A DNA stretch of 64,000 nt from Prosopocoilus inquinatus (GCA_036172665.1 CM069873.1:41696001-41760000), one strand, 5' to 3'. Counted from the stretch's first letter, positions 1 through 11,705 are shown. Numbers and translations: made by a program. The notes: a model not told the origin generated them from the sequence alone.

Positions 1-79
1 TTATTTGACGTTTGGATGGACTCCAGTAACTCTGATGTGAGATACAAAGTTTTCGGACGCAGCAGAAGCTGGAGATAGG

Positions 80-2173
80 TTTAAACGAAACAACACGCAT
101 TAGCGTTGTTCCTGTGATGTATCTAATCGATCCTTATTCATCTATCATGTTATTTGGCGTTTCGATGGACTCCAGTATCTCTGATGTGAGATACAAAGTT
201 CTCGGACGCAGCAGAAGCTGGAAATAGTTTTGAACGAAACAACACGTATTAGCGTTGTTCCTGTGATGTATCTAATCGATTCTTACTTATCTATCATGTT
301 ATTTGACGTTTGGATGGACTCCAGTAACTCTGATGTGAGATACAAAATTTTCGGACGCAGCAGAAGCTGGAAATAGTTTTAAACGAAACAACACGCATTA
401 GCGTTGTTCCTGTGATGTATCTAATCGATCCTTACTCATCTATCATGTTATTTGACGTTTCGATGGACTCCAATAACTCTAATGTGAGATACGAAATTTT
501 CGGACGCAGCAGAAGCTGGAAATAGTTTTAAACGAAACAACACGCATTAGCGTTGTTCCTGTGATGTATCTAATCGATCCTTACCCATCTATCATGTTAT
601 TTGACGTATCGATGGACTCTAGTAACTCTGATGTGAGATACGAAGTTTTTGGGCGCAGCAGGAGCTGGAAATAGTTTTAAACGAAGCAACACGTATTATC
701 GATGTTCCTGTGATGTATCTAATCGATCCTTACTCATCTATCATGTTATTTGACGTTTCGATGGACTCTAGTAACTCTGATGTGAGATACGAAGTTTTTG
801 GACGCAGCAGGAGCTGGAAATAGTTTTAAACGAAACAACACGTATTAGCGTTGTTCCTGTGATGTATCTAATCGTTCCTTACTCATCTATCATGTTATTT
901 GATGTTTGGATGGACTCCAGTAACTCTGATGTGAGATACAAAGTTCTCGGACGCAGCAGAAGCTGGAAATAGTTTTGAACGAAACAACATGTATTAGCGT
1001 TGTTCCTGTGATGTATCTAATCGATCCTTACTTATCTACTATGTTATTTGACGTTTCGATGGACTCCAGTAACTCTGATGTGAGAGACGAAATTTTCGAA
1101 CGCAGCAGAATCTGGAAATAGTTTTAAACGAAACAACACGCATTAGCGTTGTTCCTGTGATGTATCTAATCGATCCTTATTCATCTATCATGTTATTTGG
1201 CGTTTCGATGGACTCCAGTATCTCTGATGTGAGATACAAAGTTCTCGGACGCAGCAGAAGCTGGAAATAGTTTTGAACGAAACAACACGTATTAGCGTTG
1301 TTCCTGTGATGTATCTAATCGATTCTTACTTATCTATCATGTTATTTGACGTTTGGATGGACTCCAGTAACTCTGATGTGAGATACAAAATTTTCGGACG
1401 CAGCAGAAGCTGGAAATAGTTTTAAACGAAACAACACGCATTAGCGTTGTTCCTGTGATGTATCTAATCGATCCTTACTCATCTATCATGTTATTTGACG
1501 TTTCGATGGACTCCAATAACTCTAATGTGAGATACGAAATTTTCGGACGCAGCAGAAGCTGGAAATAGTTTTAAACGAAACAACACGCATTAGCGTTGTT
1601 CCTGTGATGTATCTAATCGATCCTTACCCATCTATCATGTTATTTGACGTATCGATGGACTCTAGTAACTCTGATGTGAGATACGAAGTTTTTGGGCGCA
1701 GCAGGAGCTGGAAATAGTTTTAAACGAAGCAACACGTATTATCGATGTTCCTGTGATGTATCTAATCGATCCTTACTCATCTATCATGTTATTTGACGTT
1801 TCGATGGACTCTAGTAACTCTGATGTGAGATACGAAGTTTTTGGACGCAGCAGGAGCTGGAAATAGTTTTAAACGAAACAACACGTATTAGCGTTGTTCC
1901 TGTGATGTATCTAATCGTTCCTTACTCATCTATCATGTTATTTGATGTTTGGATGGACTCCAGTAACTCTGATGTGAGATACAAAGTTCTCGGACGCAGC
2001 AGAAGCTGGAAATAGTTTTGAACGAAACAACATGTATTAGCGTTGTTCCTGTGATGTATCTAATCGATCCTTACTTATCTACTATGTTATTTGACGTTTC
2101 GATGGACTCCAGTAACTCTGATGTGAGAGACGAAATTTTCGAACGCAGCAGAATCTGGAAATAGTTTTAAACG
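80..2173 (+). repeat. 7-monomer (1,043 bp) tandem duplication, left
   Basis: The block of about 80-1,125 recurs at about 1,123-2,173 with offset 1,043 = 7 x 149. The order of variants is the same in both: TTTGGCG with CCAGTATCTC, TTTGG with CAAAATTTTC, CCAATAACTCTAATG, CCCATC/GTATCG, ATTATCGATG, ATCGTTCC/TTTGATG, then the GAGAGACG monomer. I saw no internal mismatch. The copies part in the GAGAGACG monomer, where AAACGAAAC (first copy) becomes AAACGAAGC (second). A paralogous stretch at 8,499-9,641 carries this 7-monomer run only once, so the doublet arose after the two regions separated. Breakpoints are good to about 50 bp. Confidence 0.93.
89..110. other. Dyad / imperfect hairpin element (representative copy)
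   Basis: Each monomer carries AACAACACGCATTAGCGTTGTT or the form with CGTATT. AACAA and CGC pair with GCG and TTGTT around an ATTA loop, leaving a 2-nt bulge (CA), an 8-bp stem. In the common T variant (ACACGTATT) one stem pair is lost in DNA or becomes G-U in RNA. The outer arms AACAAC/GTTGTT stay intact in nearly every monomer, failing only in variants such as ATTATCGATG and GCGTTTTTTGTG. Short dyads are a known feature of many centromeric satellites; a role here is inference. Confidence 0.6.
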
Positions 2174-3009
2174 AAGCAACACGCATTAGCGTTGTTCCTG
2201 TGATGTATCTAATCGATCCTTACTCATCTATCATGTTATTTGACGTTTCGAAGGACTCTAGTAACTCTGATGTGAGATACGAAGTTTTTGGACGCAGCAG
2301 GAGCTGGAAACAGTTTTAAACGAAACAACACGTATTAGCGTTGTTCCTGTGATATATCTAATCGATCCTTATTTATCTATCATGTTATTTGACGTTTCGA
2401 TGGACTCTAGTAACTCTGATGTGACATACGAAGTTTTTGGGCGCAGCAGGAGCTGGAAATAGTTTTAAAAGAAGCAACACGTATTAGCGTTGTTCCTGTG
2501 ATGTATCTAATCGATCCTTACTTAGCTACTATGTTATTTGACGTTTCGATGGAATCCAGTAACTCTGATGTGAGATACAAAGTATTCGGACGCAGCAGAA
2601 GCTCGAGATAGTTTTAAACGATACAACACGCATTAGCGTTGTTCCTGTGATGTATCTAATCGATCCTTACTCATCTATCATGTTAATTGTCGTTTCGATG
2701 GACTCCAGTAACTCTGATGTGAGATACAAAGTTTTCGGACGCAGCAGAAGCTGGAAATAGTTTTAAACGAAACAACACGCATTAGCGTTGTTCCTGTGAT
2801 GTATCTAATCGATCCTTACTCATCTATCATGTTATTTGACGTGTCGATGGACTCCGGTAACTCTAATGTGAGATACGAAATTTTCGGACGCAGCAGGAGC
2901 TGGAAATAGTTTTAAACGAAACAACACGCATTAGCATTGTTCCTATGATGTATCTAATCGATCCTTACTCATCTATCATGTTATTTGACGTTTCGAAGGA
3001 CTCTAGTAA
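2174..3009 (+). repeat. Linker satellite segment, paralogous to ~9,629-10,464
   Basis: This stretch of about 5.5 monomers has no gene. It matches 9,629-10,464 at offset 7,455, including TTTCGAAGG with GGAAACAG, GTGACATACG with TTTTAAAAG, an XhoI-bearing AGCTCGAGATAG monomer, TTAATTGTCG, and CTCCGGTAAC with ATTGTTCCTATG. The match ends at the monomer starting 2,981, which changes abruptly to TTTCGAAGG where the paralogue at 10,436 has TTTGAATGG. That monomer looks like a hybrid formed at a crossover. Confidence 0.85.
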
Positions 3010-3452
3010 CTCTGATGTGAGATACGAAGTTTTTGGACGCAGCAGGAGCTGGAAACAGTTTTAAACGAAACAACACGCATTAGCGTTGTTCCTGTGATGT
3101 ATCTAATCGATCCTTACTCATCTATCATGTTAATTGTCGTTTCGATGGACTCCAGTAACTCTGATGTGAGATACAAAGTTTTCGGACGCAGCAGAAGCTG
3201 GAAATAGTTTTGAACGAAACAACACGTATTAGCGTTGTTCCTGTGATGTATCTAATCGATCCTTACTTATCTACTATGTTATTTGACGTTTCGATGGACT
3301 CCAGTAACTCTGATGTGAGAGACGAAATTTTCGAACGCAGCAGAATCTGGAAATAGTTTTAAATGAAACAACACGCATTAGCGTTGTTCCTGTGATGTAT
3401 CTAATCGATCCTTACTCATCTATCATGTTATTTGACGTTTCGATGGACTCTA

Positions 3453-3460
3453 GTAATCTG
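3453..3460 (+). repeat. 1-bp deletion marker monomer (AGTAATCTG type)
   Basis: One C is missing from AGTAACTCTG, giving AGTAATCTG and a 148-bp monomer. The same deletion occurs at 3,453, 6,212, 11,802, 16,420, 28,191, 29,978, 41,749, 57,396 and 63,654, always followed by a CCAGTTCCTC monomer (or its near neighbour). It is a single event spread by segmental duplication and serves as a barcode. Confidence 0.92.
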
Positions 3461-4469
3461 ATGTGAGATACGAAGTTTTTGGACGCAGCAGGAGCTGGAA
3501 ATAGTTTTAAACGAAACAACACGTATTAGCGTTGTTCCTGTGATGTATCTAATCGATCCTTACTCATCTATCATGTTATTTGACGTTTGGATGGACTCCA
3601 GTTCCTCTGATGTGAGATACAAAGTTCTCGGACGCAGCAGAAGCTGGAAATAGTTTTAAACGAAACAACACGCATTAGCGTTTTTTGTGTGATGTATCTA
3701 ATCGATCCTTATTTATCTATCATGTTATTTGACGTTTCGATGGACTCTAGTAACTCTGATGTAAGATACGAAGTTTTTGGGCGCAGCAGGAGCTGGAAAT
3801 AGTTTTAAACGAAACAACACGTATTAGCGTTGTTCCTGTGATGTATCTAATCGATCCTTATTTATCTATCATGTTATTTGACGTTTCGATGGACTCTAGT
3901 AACTCTGATGTGAGATACGAAGTTTTTGGACGCAGCAAGAGCTGGAAATAGTTTTAAACGAAACAACACGTATTAGCGTTGTTCTTGTGATGTATCTAAT
4001 AGATCCTTACTTAGCTACTATGTTATTTGACGTTTCGATGGACTCCAGTAACTCTAATGTGAGATACGAAATTTTCGGACGCAGCAGAAGCTTGAAATAG
4101 TTTTAAACGAAACAACACGCATTAGCGTTGTTCCTTTGATGTATCTAATCGATCCTTATTTATCTATCATGTTATTTGACGTTTGAATGGACTCCAGTAA
4201 CTCTGATGTGAGATACAAAGTTCTCGGACGCAGCAGAAGCTGGAAATAGTTTTGAACTAAACAACACGTATTAGCGTTGTTCCTGTGATGTATCTAATCG
4301 ATCCTTACTTATCTACTATGTTATTTGACATTTCGATGGACTCCAGTAACTCTGATGTGAGATACGAAGTTTTTGGACGCAGCAGGAGCTGGAAATAGTT
4401 TTAAACGAAACAACACGTATTAGCGTTGTTCCTGTGATGTATCTAATCGATCCTTACTCATCTATCATG

Positions 4470-4696
4470 TTATTTGACGTTTCGATGGACTCTAGTAACT
4501 CTGGTGTGAGATACGAAGTTTTTGGACGCAGCAGGAGCTGGAAATAGTTTTAAACGAAACAACACGTATTAGCGTTGTTCCTGTGATGATACGAAGTTTT
4601 TGGACGCAGCAAGAGCTGGAAATAGTTTTAAACGAAACAACACGTATTAGCGTTGTTCCTGTGATGTATCTAATCGATCCTTATTTATCTATCATA
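4470..4696 (+). repeat. Truncated (78 bp) plus full monomer; 71-bp deletion junction at 4,588/4,589
   Basis: The spacing between monomer starts 4,470 and 4,697 is 227 bp, that is 2 x 149 minus 71. Sequence runs normally to monomer position 119 (CCTGTGATG) and resumes at monomer position 42 (ATACGAAG) of the next monomer. Junction homology is a single G, although both flanks contain GTGA. Intact versions of the same AGCAAGAGC monomer occur near 3,935, 12,585, 17,203, 30,761 and 42,532, so the short form is derived. It is one of only two places where the 149-bp phase breaks by more than 1 bp. Confidence 0.93.
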
Positions 4697-4774
4697 TTAT
4701 TTGACGTATCGATGGACTCTAGTAACTCTGATGTGAGATACGAAGTTTTTGGGTGCAGCAGGAGCTGGAAATAG
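4583..4774 (+). other. Spurious 63-codon open frame made by the deletion junction
   Basis: The frame opens at GTG 4,583 (first ATG at 4,586) and ends at TAG 4,772-4,774. Every intact monomer already contains a stop-free frame running from a TGA in CTCTGATGTGAG to the TAG in GGAAATAG of the next monomer, with its first ATG (monomer 117-119) leaving 36 codons. The 71-bp deletion puts an upstream GTG/ATG pair into that frame and so lengthens it. There is no signal peptide, hydrophobic segment or recognisable domain, and the predicted C-terminus is simply satellite translated. I regard it as non-coding; it is listed so that it is not mistaken for a gene. Confidence 0.9.
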
Positions 4775-7228
4775 TCTTAAACGAAGCAACACGTATTAGC
4801 GTTGTTCTTGTGATGTATCTAATAGATCCTTACTTAGCTACTATGTTATTTGACGTTTCGATGGACTCCAGTAACTCTAATGTGAGATACGAAATTTTCG
4901 GACGCAGCAGAAGCTGGAAATAGTTTTAAACGAAACAACACGCATTGGCGTTGTTCCTTTGATGTATCTAATCGATCCTTATTTATCTATCATGTTATTT
5001 GACGTTTGAATGGACTCCAGTAACTCTGATGTGAGATACAAAGTTCTCGGACGCAGCAGAAGCTGGAAATAGTTTTGAACGAAACAACACGTATTAGCGT
5101 TGTTCCTGTGATGTATCTAATCGATCCTTACTTATCTACTATGTTATTTGACATTTCGATGGACTCCAGTAACTCTGATGTGAGATACGAAGTTTTTGGA
5201 CGCAGCAGGAGCTGGAAATAGTTTTAAACGAAACAACACGTATTAGCGTTGTTCCTGTGATGTATCTAATCGATCCTTACTTAGCTACTATGTTATTTGA
5301 CGTTTCGATGGACTCCAGTAACTCTAATGTGAGATACGAAATTTTCGGACGCAGCAGAAGCTGGAAATAGTTTTAAACGAAACAACACGCATTAGCGTTG
5401 TTCCTGTGATGTATCTAATCGATCCTTACTCATCTATCATGTTATTTGACGTTTCGATGGACTCTAGTAACTCTGGTGTGAGATACGAAGTTTTTGGACG
5501 CAGCAGGAGCTGGAAATAGTTTTAAACGAAACAACACGTATTAGCGTTGTTCCTGTGATGTATCTAATCGATCCTTACTCATCTATCCTGTTATTTGACG
5601 TTTGGATGGACTCCAGTAACTCTGATGTGAGATACAAAGTTCTCGGACGCAGCAGAAACTGGAAATAGTTTTGAACGAAACAACACATATTAGCGTTGTT
5701 GCTGTGATGTATCTAATCGATCCTTACTCATCTATCATGTTATTTGACGTTTGGATGGACTCCAGTAACTCTGATGTGAGATACGAAGTTTTTGGACGCA
5801 GCAGGAGCTGGAAACAGTTTTAAACGAAACAACACGCATTAGCGTTGTTCCTGTGATGTATCTAATCGATCCTTACTCATCTATCATGTTAATTGTCGTT
5901 TCGATGGACTCCAGTAACTCTGATGTGAGATACAAAGTTTTCGGACGCAGCAGAAGCTGGAAATAGTTTTGAACGAAACAACACGTATTAGCGTTGTTCC
6001 TGTGATGTATCTAATCGATCCTTACTTATCTACTATGTTATTTGACGTTTCGATGGACTCCAGTAACTCTGATGTGAGAGACGAAATTTTCGAACGCAGC
6101 AGAATCTGGAAATAGTTTTAAATGAAACAACACGCATTAGCGTTGTTCCTGTGATGTATCTAATCGATCCTTACTCATCTATCATGTTATTTGACGTTTC
6201 GATGGACTCTAGTAATCTGATGTGAGATACGAAGTTTTTGGACGCAGCAGGAGCTGGAAATAGTTTTAAACGAAACAACACGTATTAGCGTTGTTCCTGT
6301 GATGTATCTAATCGATCCTTACTCATCTATCATGTTATTTGACGTTTGGATGGACTCCAGTTCCTCTGATGTGAGATACAAAGTTCTCGGACGCAGCAGA
6401 AGCTGGAAATAGTTTTAAACGAAACAACACGCATTAGCGTTTTTTGTGTGATGTATCTAATCGATCCTTATTTATCTATCATGTTATTTGACGTTTCGAT
6501 GGACTCTAGTAACTCTGATGTAAGATACGAAGTTTTTGGGCGCAGCAGGAGCTGGAAATAGTTTTAAACGAAACAACACGTATTAGCGTTGTTCCTGTGA
6601 TGTATCTAATCGATCCTTATTTATCTATCATGTTATTTGACGTTTCGATGGACTCTAGTAACTCTGATGTGAGATACGAAGTTTTTGGACGCAGCAAGAG
6701 CTGGAAATAGTTTTAAACGAAACAACACGTATTAGCGTTGTTCTTGTGATGTATCTAATAGATCCTTACTTAGCTACTATGTTATTTGACGTTTCGATGG
6801 ACTCCAGTAACTCTAATGTGAGATACGAAATTTTCGGACGCAGCAGAAGCTTGAAATAGTTTTAAACGAAACAACACGCATTAGCGTTGTTCCTTTGATG
6901 TATCTAATCGATCCTTATTTATCTATCATGTTATTTGACGTTTGAATGGACTCCAGTAACTCTGATGTGAGATACAAAGTTCTCGGACGCAGCAGAAGCT
7001 GGAAATAGTTTTGAACTAAACAACACGTATTAGCGTTGTTCCTGTGATGTATCTAATCGATCCTTACTTATCTACTATGTTATTTGACATTTCGATGGAC
7101 TCCAGTAACTCTGATGTGAGATACGAAGTTTTTGGACGCAGCAGGAGCTGGAAATAGTTTTAAACGAAACAACACGTATTAGCGTTGTTCCTGTGATGTA
7201 TCTAATCGATCCTTACTCATCTATCATG

Positions 7229-7455
7229 TTATTTGACGTTTCGATGGACTCTAGTAACTCTGGTGTGAGATACGAAGTTTTTGGACGCAGCAGGAGCTGG
7301 AAATAGTTTTAAACGAAACAACACGTATTAGCGTTGTTCCTGTGATGATACGAAGTTTTTGGACGCAGCAAGAGCTGGAAATAGTTTTAAACGAAACAAC
7401 ACGTATTAGCGTTGTTCCTGTGATGTATCTAATCGATCCTTATTTATCTATCATA
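7229..7455 (+). repeat. Second copy of the 71-bp deletion junction (7,347/7,348)
   Basis: This is the same truncated monomer as at 4,470-4,696, displaced by 2,759 bp. The junction is identical to the base, so it was copied by the segmental duplication and did not arise independently. Confidence 0.93.
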
Positions 7456-7533
7456 TTATTTGACGTATCGATGGACTCTAGTAACTCTGATGTGAGATAC
7501 GAAGTTTTTGGGTGCAGCAGGAGCTGGAAATAG
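7342..7533 (+). other. Spurious 63-codon open frame, duplicate
   Basis: This is an exact copy of the frame at 4,583-4,774, carried by the second 2,759-bp unit. Sequence identity here reflects recent duplication of the DNA, not protein conservation. Confidence 0.9.
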
Positions 7534-8542
7534 TCTTAAACGAAGCAACACGTATTAGCGTTGTTCTTGTGATGTATCTAATAGATCCTTACTTAGCTAC
7601 TATGTTATTTGACGTTTCGATGGACTCCAGTAACTCTAATGTGAGATACGAAATTTTCGGACGCAGCAGAAGCTGGAAATAGTTTTAAACGAAACAACAC
7701 GCATTGGCGTTGTTCCTTTGATGTATCTAATCGATCCTTATTTATCTATCATGTTATTTGACGTTTGAATGGACTCCAGTAACTCTGATGTGAGATACAA
7801 AGTTCTCGGACGCAGCAGAAGCTGGAAATAGTTTTGAACGAAACAACACGTATTAGCGTTGTTCCTGTGATGTATCTAATCGATCCTTACTTATCTACTA
7901 TGTTATTTGACATTTCGATGGACTCCAGTAACTCTGATGTGAGATACGAAGTTTTTGGACGCAGCAGGAGCTGGAAATAGTTTTAAACGAAACAACACGT
8001 ATTAGCGTTGTTCCTGTGATGTATCTAATCGATCCTTACTTAGCTACTATGTTATTTGACGTTTCGATGGACTCCAGTAACTCTAATGTGAGATACGAAA
8101 TTTTCGGACGCAGCAGAAGCTGGAAATAGTTTTAAACGAAACAACACGCATTAGCGTTGTTCCTGTGATGTATCTAATCGATCCTTACTCATCTATCATG
8201 TTATTTGACGTTTCGATGGACTCTAGTAACTCTGGTGTGAGATACGAAGTTTTTGGACGCAGCAGGAGCTGGAAATAGTTTTAAACGAAACAACACGTAT
8301 TAGCGTTGTTCCTGTGATGTATCTAATCGATCCTTACTCATCTATCCTGTTATTTGACGTTTGGATGGACTCCAGTAACTCTGATGTGAGATACAAAGTT
8401 CTCGGACGCAGCAGAAACTGGAAATAGTTTTGAACGAAACAACACGTATTAGCGTTGTTGCTGTGATGTATCTAATCGATCCTTACTCATCTATCATGTT
8501 ATTTGACGTTTGGATGGACTCCAGTAACTCTGATGTGAGATA

Positions 8543-9490
8543 CAAAGTTTTCGGACGCAGCAGAAGCTGGAGATAGTTTTAAACGAAACAACACGCATTA
8601 GCGTTGTTCCTGTGATGTATCTAATCGATCCTTATTCATCTATCATGTTATTTGGCGTTTCGATGGACTCCAGTAACTCTGATGTGAGATACAAAGTTCT
8701 CGGACGCAGCAGAAGCTGGAAATAGTTTTGAACGAAACAACATGTATTAGCGTTGTTCCTGTGATGTATCTAATCGATTCTTACTTATCTATCATGTTAT
8801 TTGACGTTTGGATGGACTCCAGTAACTCTGATGTGAGATACAAAATTTTCGGACGCAGCAGAAGCTGGAAATAGTTTTAAACGAAACAACACGCATTAGC
8901 ATTGTTCCTGTGATGTATCTAATCGATCCTTACTCATCTATCATGTTATTTGACGTTTCGATGGACTCCAATAACTCTAATGTGAGATACGAAATTTTCG
9001 GACGCAGCAGAAGCTGGAAATAGTTTTAAACGAAACAACACGCATTAGCGTTGTTCCTGTGATGTATCTAATCGATCCTTACCCATCTATCATGTTATTT
9101 GACGTATCGATGGACTCTAGTAACTCTGATGTGAGATACGAAGTTTTTGGGCGCAGCAGGAGCTGGAAATAGTTTTAAACGAAGCAACACGTATTATCGA
9201 TGTTCCTGTGATGTATCTAATCGATCCTTACTCATCTATCATGTTATTTGACGTTTCGATGGACTCTAGTAACTCTGATGTGAGATACGAAGTTTTTGGA
9301 CGCAGCAGGAGCTGGAAATAGTTTTAAACGAAACAACACGTATTAGCGTTGTTCCTGTGATGTATCTAATCGTTCCTTACTCATCTATCATGTTATTTGA
9401 TGTTTGGATGGACTCCAGTAACTCTGATGTGAGATACAAAGTTCTCGGACGCAGCAGAAGCTGGAAATAGTTTTGAACGAAACAACATGT
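8543..9490 (+). repeat. Single-copy 7-monomer segment, paralogue of ~45-990
   Basis: Offset 8,498 aligns this stretch with the left edge of the window and offset 5,661 aligns it with ~14,204-15,151. Marker order is the same: GGAGATAG, TTTGGCG, CAAAATTTTC, CCAATAACTCTAATG, CCCATC/GTATCG, ATTATCGATG and ATCGTTCC. Small differences mark it as its own lineage: CCAGTAACTC near 8,668 where the left copy has CCAGTATCTC, and ACATGTATT near 8,740 where the left copy has ACACGTATT. No gene. Confidence 0.85.
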
Positions 9491-11705
9491 ATTAGCGTTG
9501 TTCCTGTGATGTATCTAATCGATCCTTACTTATCTACTATGTTATTTGACGTTTCGATGGACTCCAGTAACTCTGATGTGAGAGACGAAATTTTCGAACG
9601 CAGCAGAATCTGGAAATAGTTTTAAACGAAGCAACACGCATTAGCGTTGTTCCTGTGATGTATCTAATCGATCCTTACTCATCTATCATGTTATTTGACG
9701 TTTCGAAGGACTCTAGTAACTCTGATGTGAGATACGAAGTTTTTGGACGCAGCAGGAGCTGGAAACAGTTTTAAACGAAACAACACGTATTAGCGTTGTT
9801 CCTGTGATATATCTAATCGATCCTTATTTATCTATCATGTTATTTGACGTTTCGATGGACTCTAGTAACTCTGATGTGACATACGAAGTTTTTGGGCGCA
9901 GCAGGAGCTGGAAATAGTTTTAAAAGAAGCAACACGTATTAGCGTTGTTCCTGTGATGTATCTAATCGATCCTTACTTAGCTACTATGTTATTTGACGTT
10001 TCGATGGAATCCAGTAACTCTGATGTGAGATACAAAGTATTCGGACGCAGCAGAAGCTCGAGATAGTTTTAAACGATACAACACGCATTAGCGTTGTTCC
10101 TGTGATGTATCTAATCGATCCTTACTCATCTATCATGTTAATTGTCGTTTCGATGGACTCCAGTAACTCTGATGTGAGATACAAAGTTTTCGGACGCAGC
10201 AGAAGTTGGAAATAGTTTTAAACGAAACAACACGCATTAGCGTTGTTCCTGTGATGTATCTAATCGATCCTTACTCATCTATCATGTTATTTGACGTGTC
10301 GATGGACTCCGGTAACTCTAATGTGAGATACGAAATTTTCGGACGCAGCAGGAGCTGGAAATAGTTTTAAACGAAACAACACGCATTAGCATTGTTCCTA
10401 TGATGTATCTAATCGATCCTTACTCATCTATCATGTTATTTGACGTTTGAATGGACTCCAGTAACTCTGATGTGAGATACAAAGTTCTCGGACGCAGCAG
10501 AAGCTGGAAATAGTTTTGAACGAAACAACACGTATTAGCGTTGTTCCTGTGATGTATCTAATCGATCCTTACTTATCTACTATGTTATTTGACGTTTCGA
10601 TGGACTCCAGTAACTCTGATGTGAGAGACGAAATTTTCGAACGCAGCAGAATCTGGAAATAGTTTTAAACGAAGCAACACGCATTAGCGTTGTTCCTGTG
10701 ATGTATCTAATCGATCCTTACTCATCTATCATGTTATTTGACGTTTCGAAGGACTCTAGTAACTCTGATGTGAGATACGAAGTTTTTGGACGCAGCAGGA
10801 GCTGGAAACAGTTTTAAACGAAACAACACGTATTAGCGTTGTTCCTGTGATATATCTAATCGATCCTTATTTATCTATCATGTTATTTGACGTTTCGATG
10901 GACTCTAGTAACTCTGATGTGACATACGAAGTTTTTGGGCGCAGCAGGAGCTGGAAATAGTTTTAAAAGAAGCAACACGTATTAGCGTTGTTCCTGTGAT
11001 GTATCTAATCGATCCTTACTTAGCTACTATGTTATTTGACGTTTCGATGGAATCCAGTAACTCTGATGTGAGATACAAAGTATTCGGACGCAGCAGAAGC
11101 TCGAGATAGTTTTAAACGATACAACACGCATTAGCGTTGTTCCTGTGATGTATCTAATCGATCCTTACTCATCTATCATGTTAATTGTCGTTTCGATGGA
11201 CTCCAGTAACTCTGATGTGAGATACAAAGTTTTCGGACGCAGCAGAAGTTGGAAATAGTTTTAAACGAAACAACACGCATTAGCGTTGTTCCTGTGATGT
11301 ATCTAATCGATCCTTACTCATCTATCATGTTATTTGACGTGTCGATGGACTCCGGTAACTCTAATGTGAGATACGAAATTTTCGGACGCAGCAGGAGCTG
11401 GAAATAGTTTTAAACGAAACAACACGCATTAGCATTGTTCCTATGATGTATCTAATCGATCCTTACTCATCTATCATGTTATTTGACGTTTGAATGGACT
11501 CCAGTAACTCTGATGTGAGATACAAAGTTCTCGGACGCAGCAGAAGCTGGAAATAGTTTTGAACGAAACAACACGTATTAGCGTTGTTCCTGTGATGTAT
11601 CTAATCGATCCTTACTTATCTACTATGTTATTTGACGTTTCGATGGACTCCAGTAACTCTGATGTGAGAGACGAAATTTTCGAACGCAGCAGAATCTGGA
11701 AATAG
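9491..11705 (+). repeat. Second, independent 7-monomer (1,043 bp) tandem duplication
   Basis: The GAGAGACG monomer starts at 9,542, 10,585 and 11,628, exactly 1,043 bp apart. Between them the order is repeated: TTTCGAAGG/GGAAACAG, GTGACATAC/TTTTAAAAG, TTAGCTACT with XhoI (10,057 and 11,100), TTAATTGTCG, CTCCGGTAAC, ATTGTTCCTATG and TTTGAATGG. The duplicated run is the stretch downstream of the GAGAGACG monomer, whereas the duplication at ~80-2,173 covers the run upstream of it. The two expansions are therefore separate events of the same size. The paralogue at 15,203-16,246 has this run once. Confidence 0.93.

Larger units (their letters stand above)
3010..5775 (+). repeat. 2,759-bp duplicated unit, copy 1
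   Basis: This is the first of two tandem 2,759-bp units. The length equals 19 x 149 minus 71 minus 1, because each copy contains one 71-bp deletion and one 1-bp deletion. Diagnostic order: GGAAACAG; TTAATTGTCG; GAGAGACG with AAATGAAAC; AGTAATCTG at 3,453; CCAGTTCCTC; GCGTTTTTTGTG; AGCAAGAGC; HindIII variant AAGCTT at 4,088; then the truncated monomer ending at 4,588. The only mismatch to copy 2 that I noticed is ACACATATT near 5,684 against ACACGTATT near 8,443, so the duplication is recent. The copy boundary lies between about 5,761 and 5,783. Confidence 0.93.
5776..8542 (+). repeat. 2,759-bp duplicated unit, copy 2
   Basis: This unit repeats the preceding one at offset 2,759, including the 1-bp deletion (6,212), the HindIII variant (6,847) and the 71-bp deletion junction (7,347/7,348). 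It starts in a hybrid monomer (start 5,740) whose left half has TTTGGATGG with CTCC and whose right half has GAAGTTTTTGG with GGAAACAG. The matching monomer at 8,499 instead reads through as GATACAAAGTTTTCGG, so the second copy ends near 8,542. Confidence 0.93.

Noticed and set aside
59..72. GCAGCAGGAGCTGG as a regulatory or protein-binding site
   Set aside because: It is a conserved part of the monomer but no more than its surroundings, and it matches no site that I can name with confidence.
79..86. PmeI-like GTTTAAAC in the first monomer as a vector or cloning junction
   Set aside because: It is a single T-to-G change in the usual AGTTTTAAAC context and the satellite continues unchanged on both sides.
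117..227. A 36-codon ATG-to-TAG frame in most monomers as a tandem peptide gene
   Set aside because: The period of 149 is not a multiple of 3, several subtypes carry in-frame stops (TTTGA, GAGATAAG), and variants fall on all codon positions. A few synonymous-looking changes (TCT/TCC, TTT/TTC, AGG/AGA) are not enough to suggest selection.
4583..7533. Two identical 63-codon open frames as a conserved gene pair
   Set aside because: They are satellite sequence, start at a deletion junction, begin with GTG, have no domain or regulatory context, and are identical because the DNA was recently duplicated.
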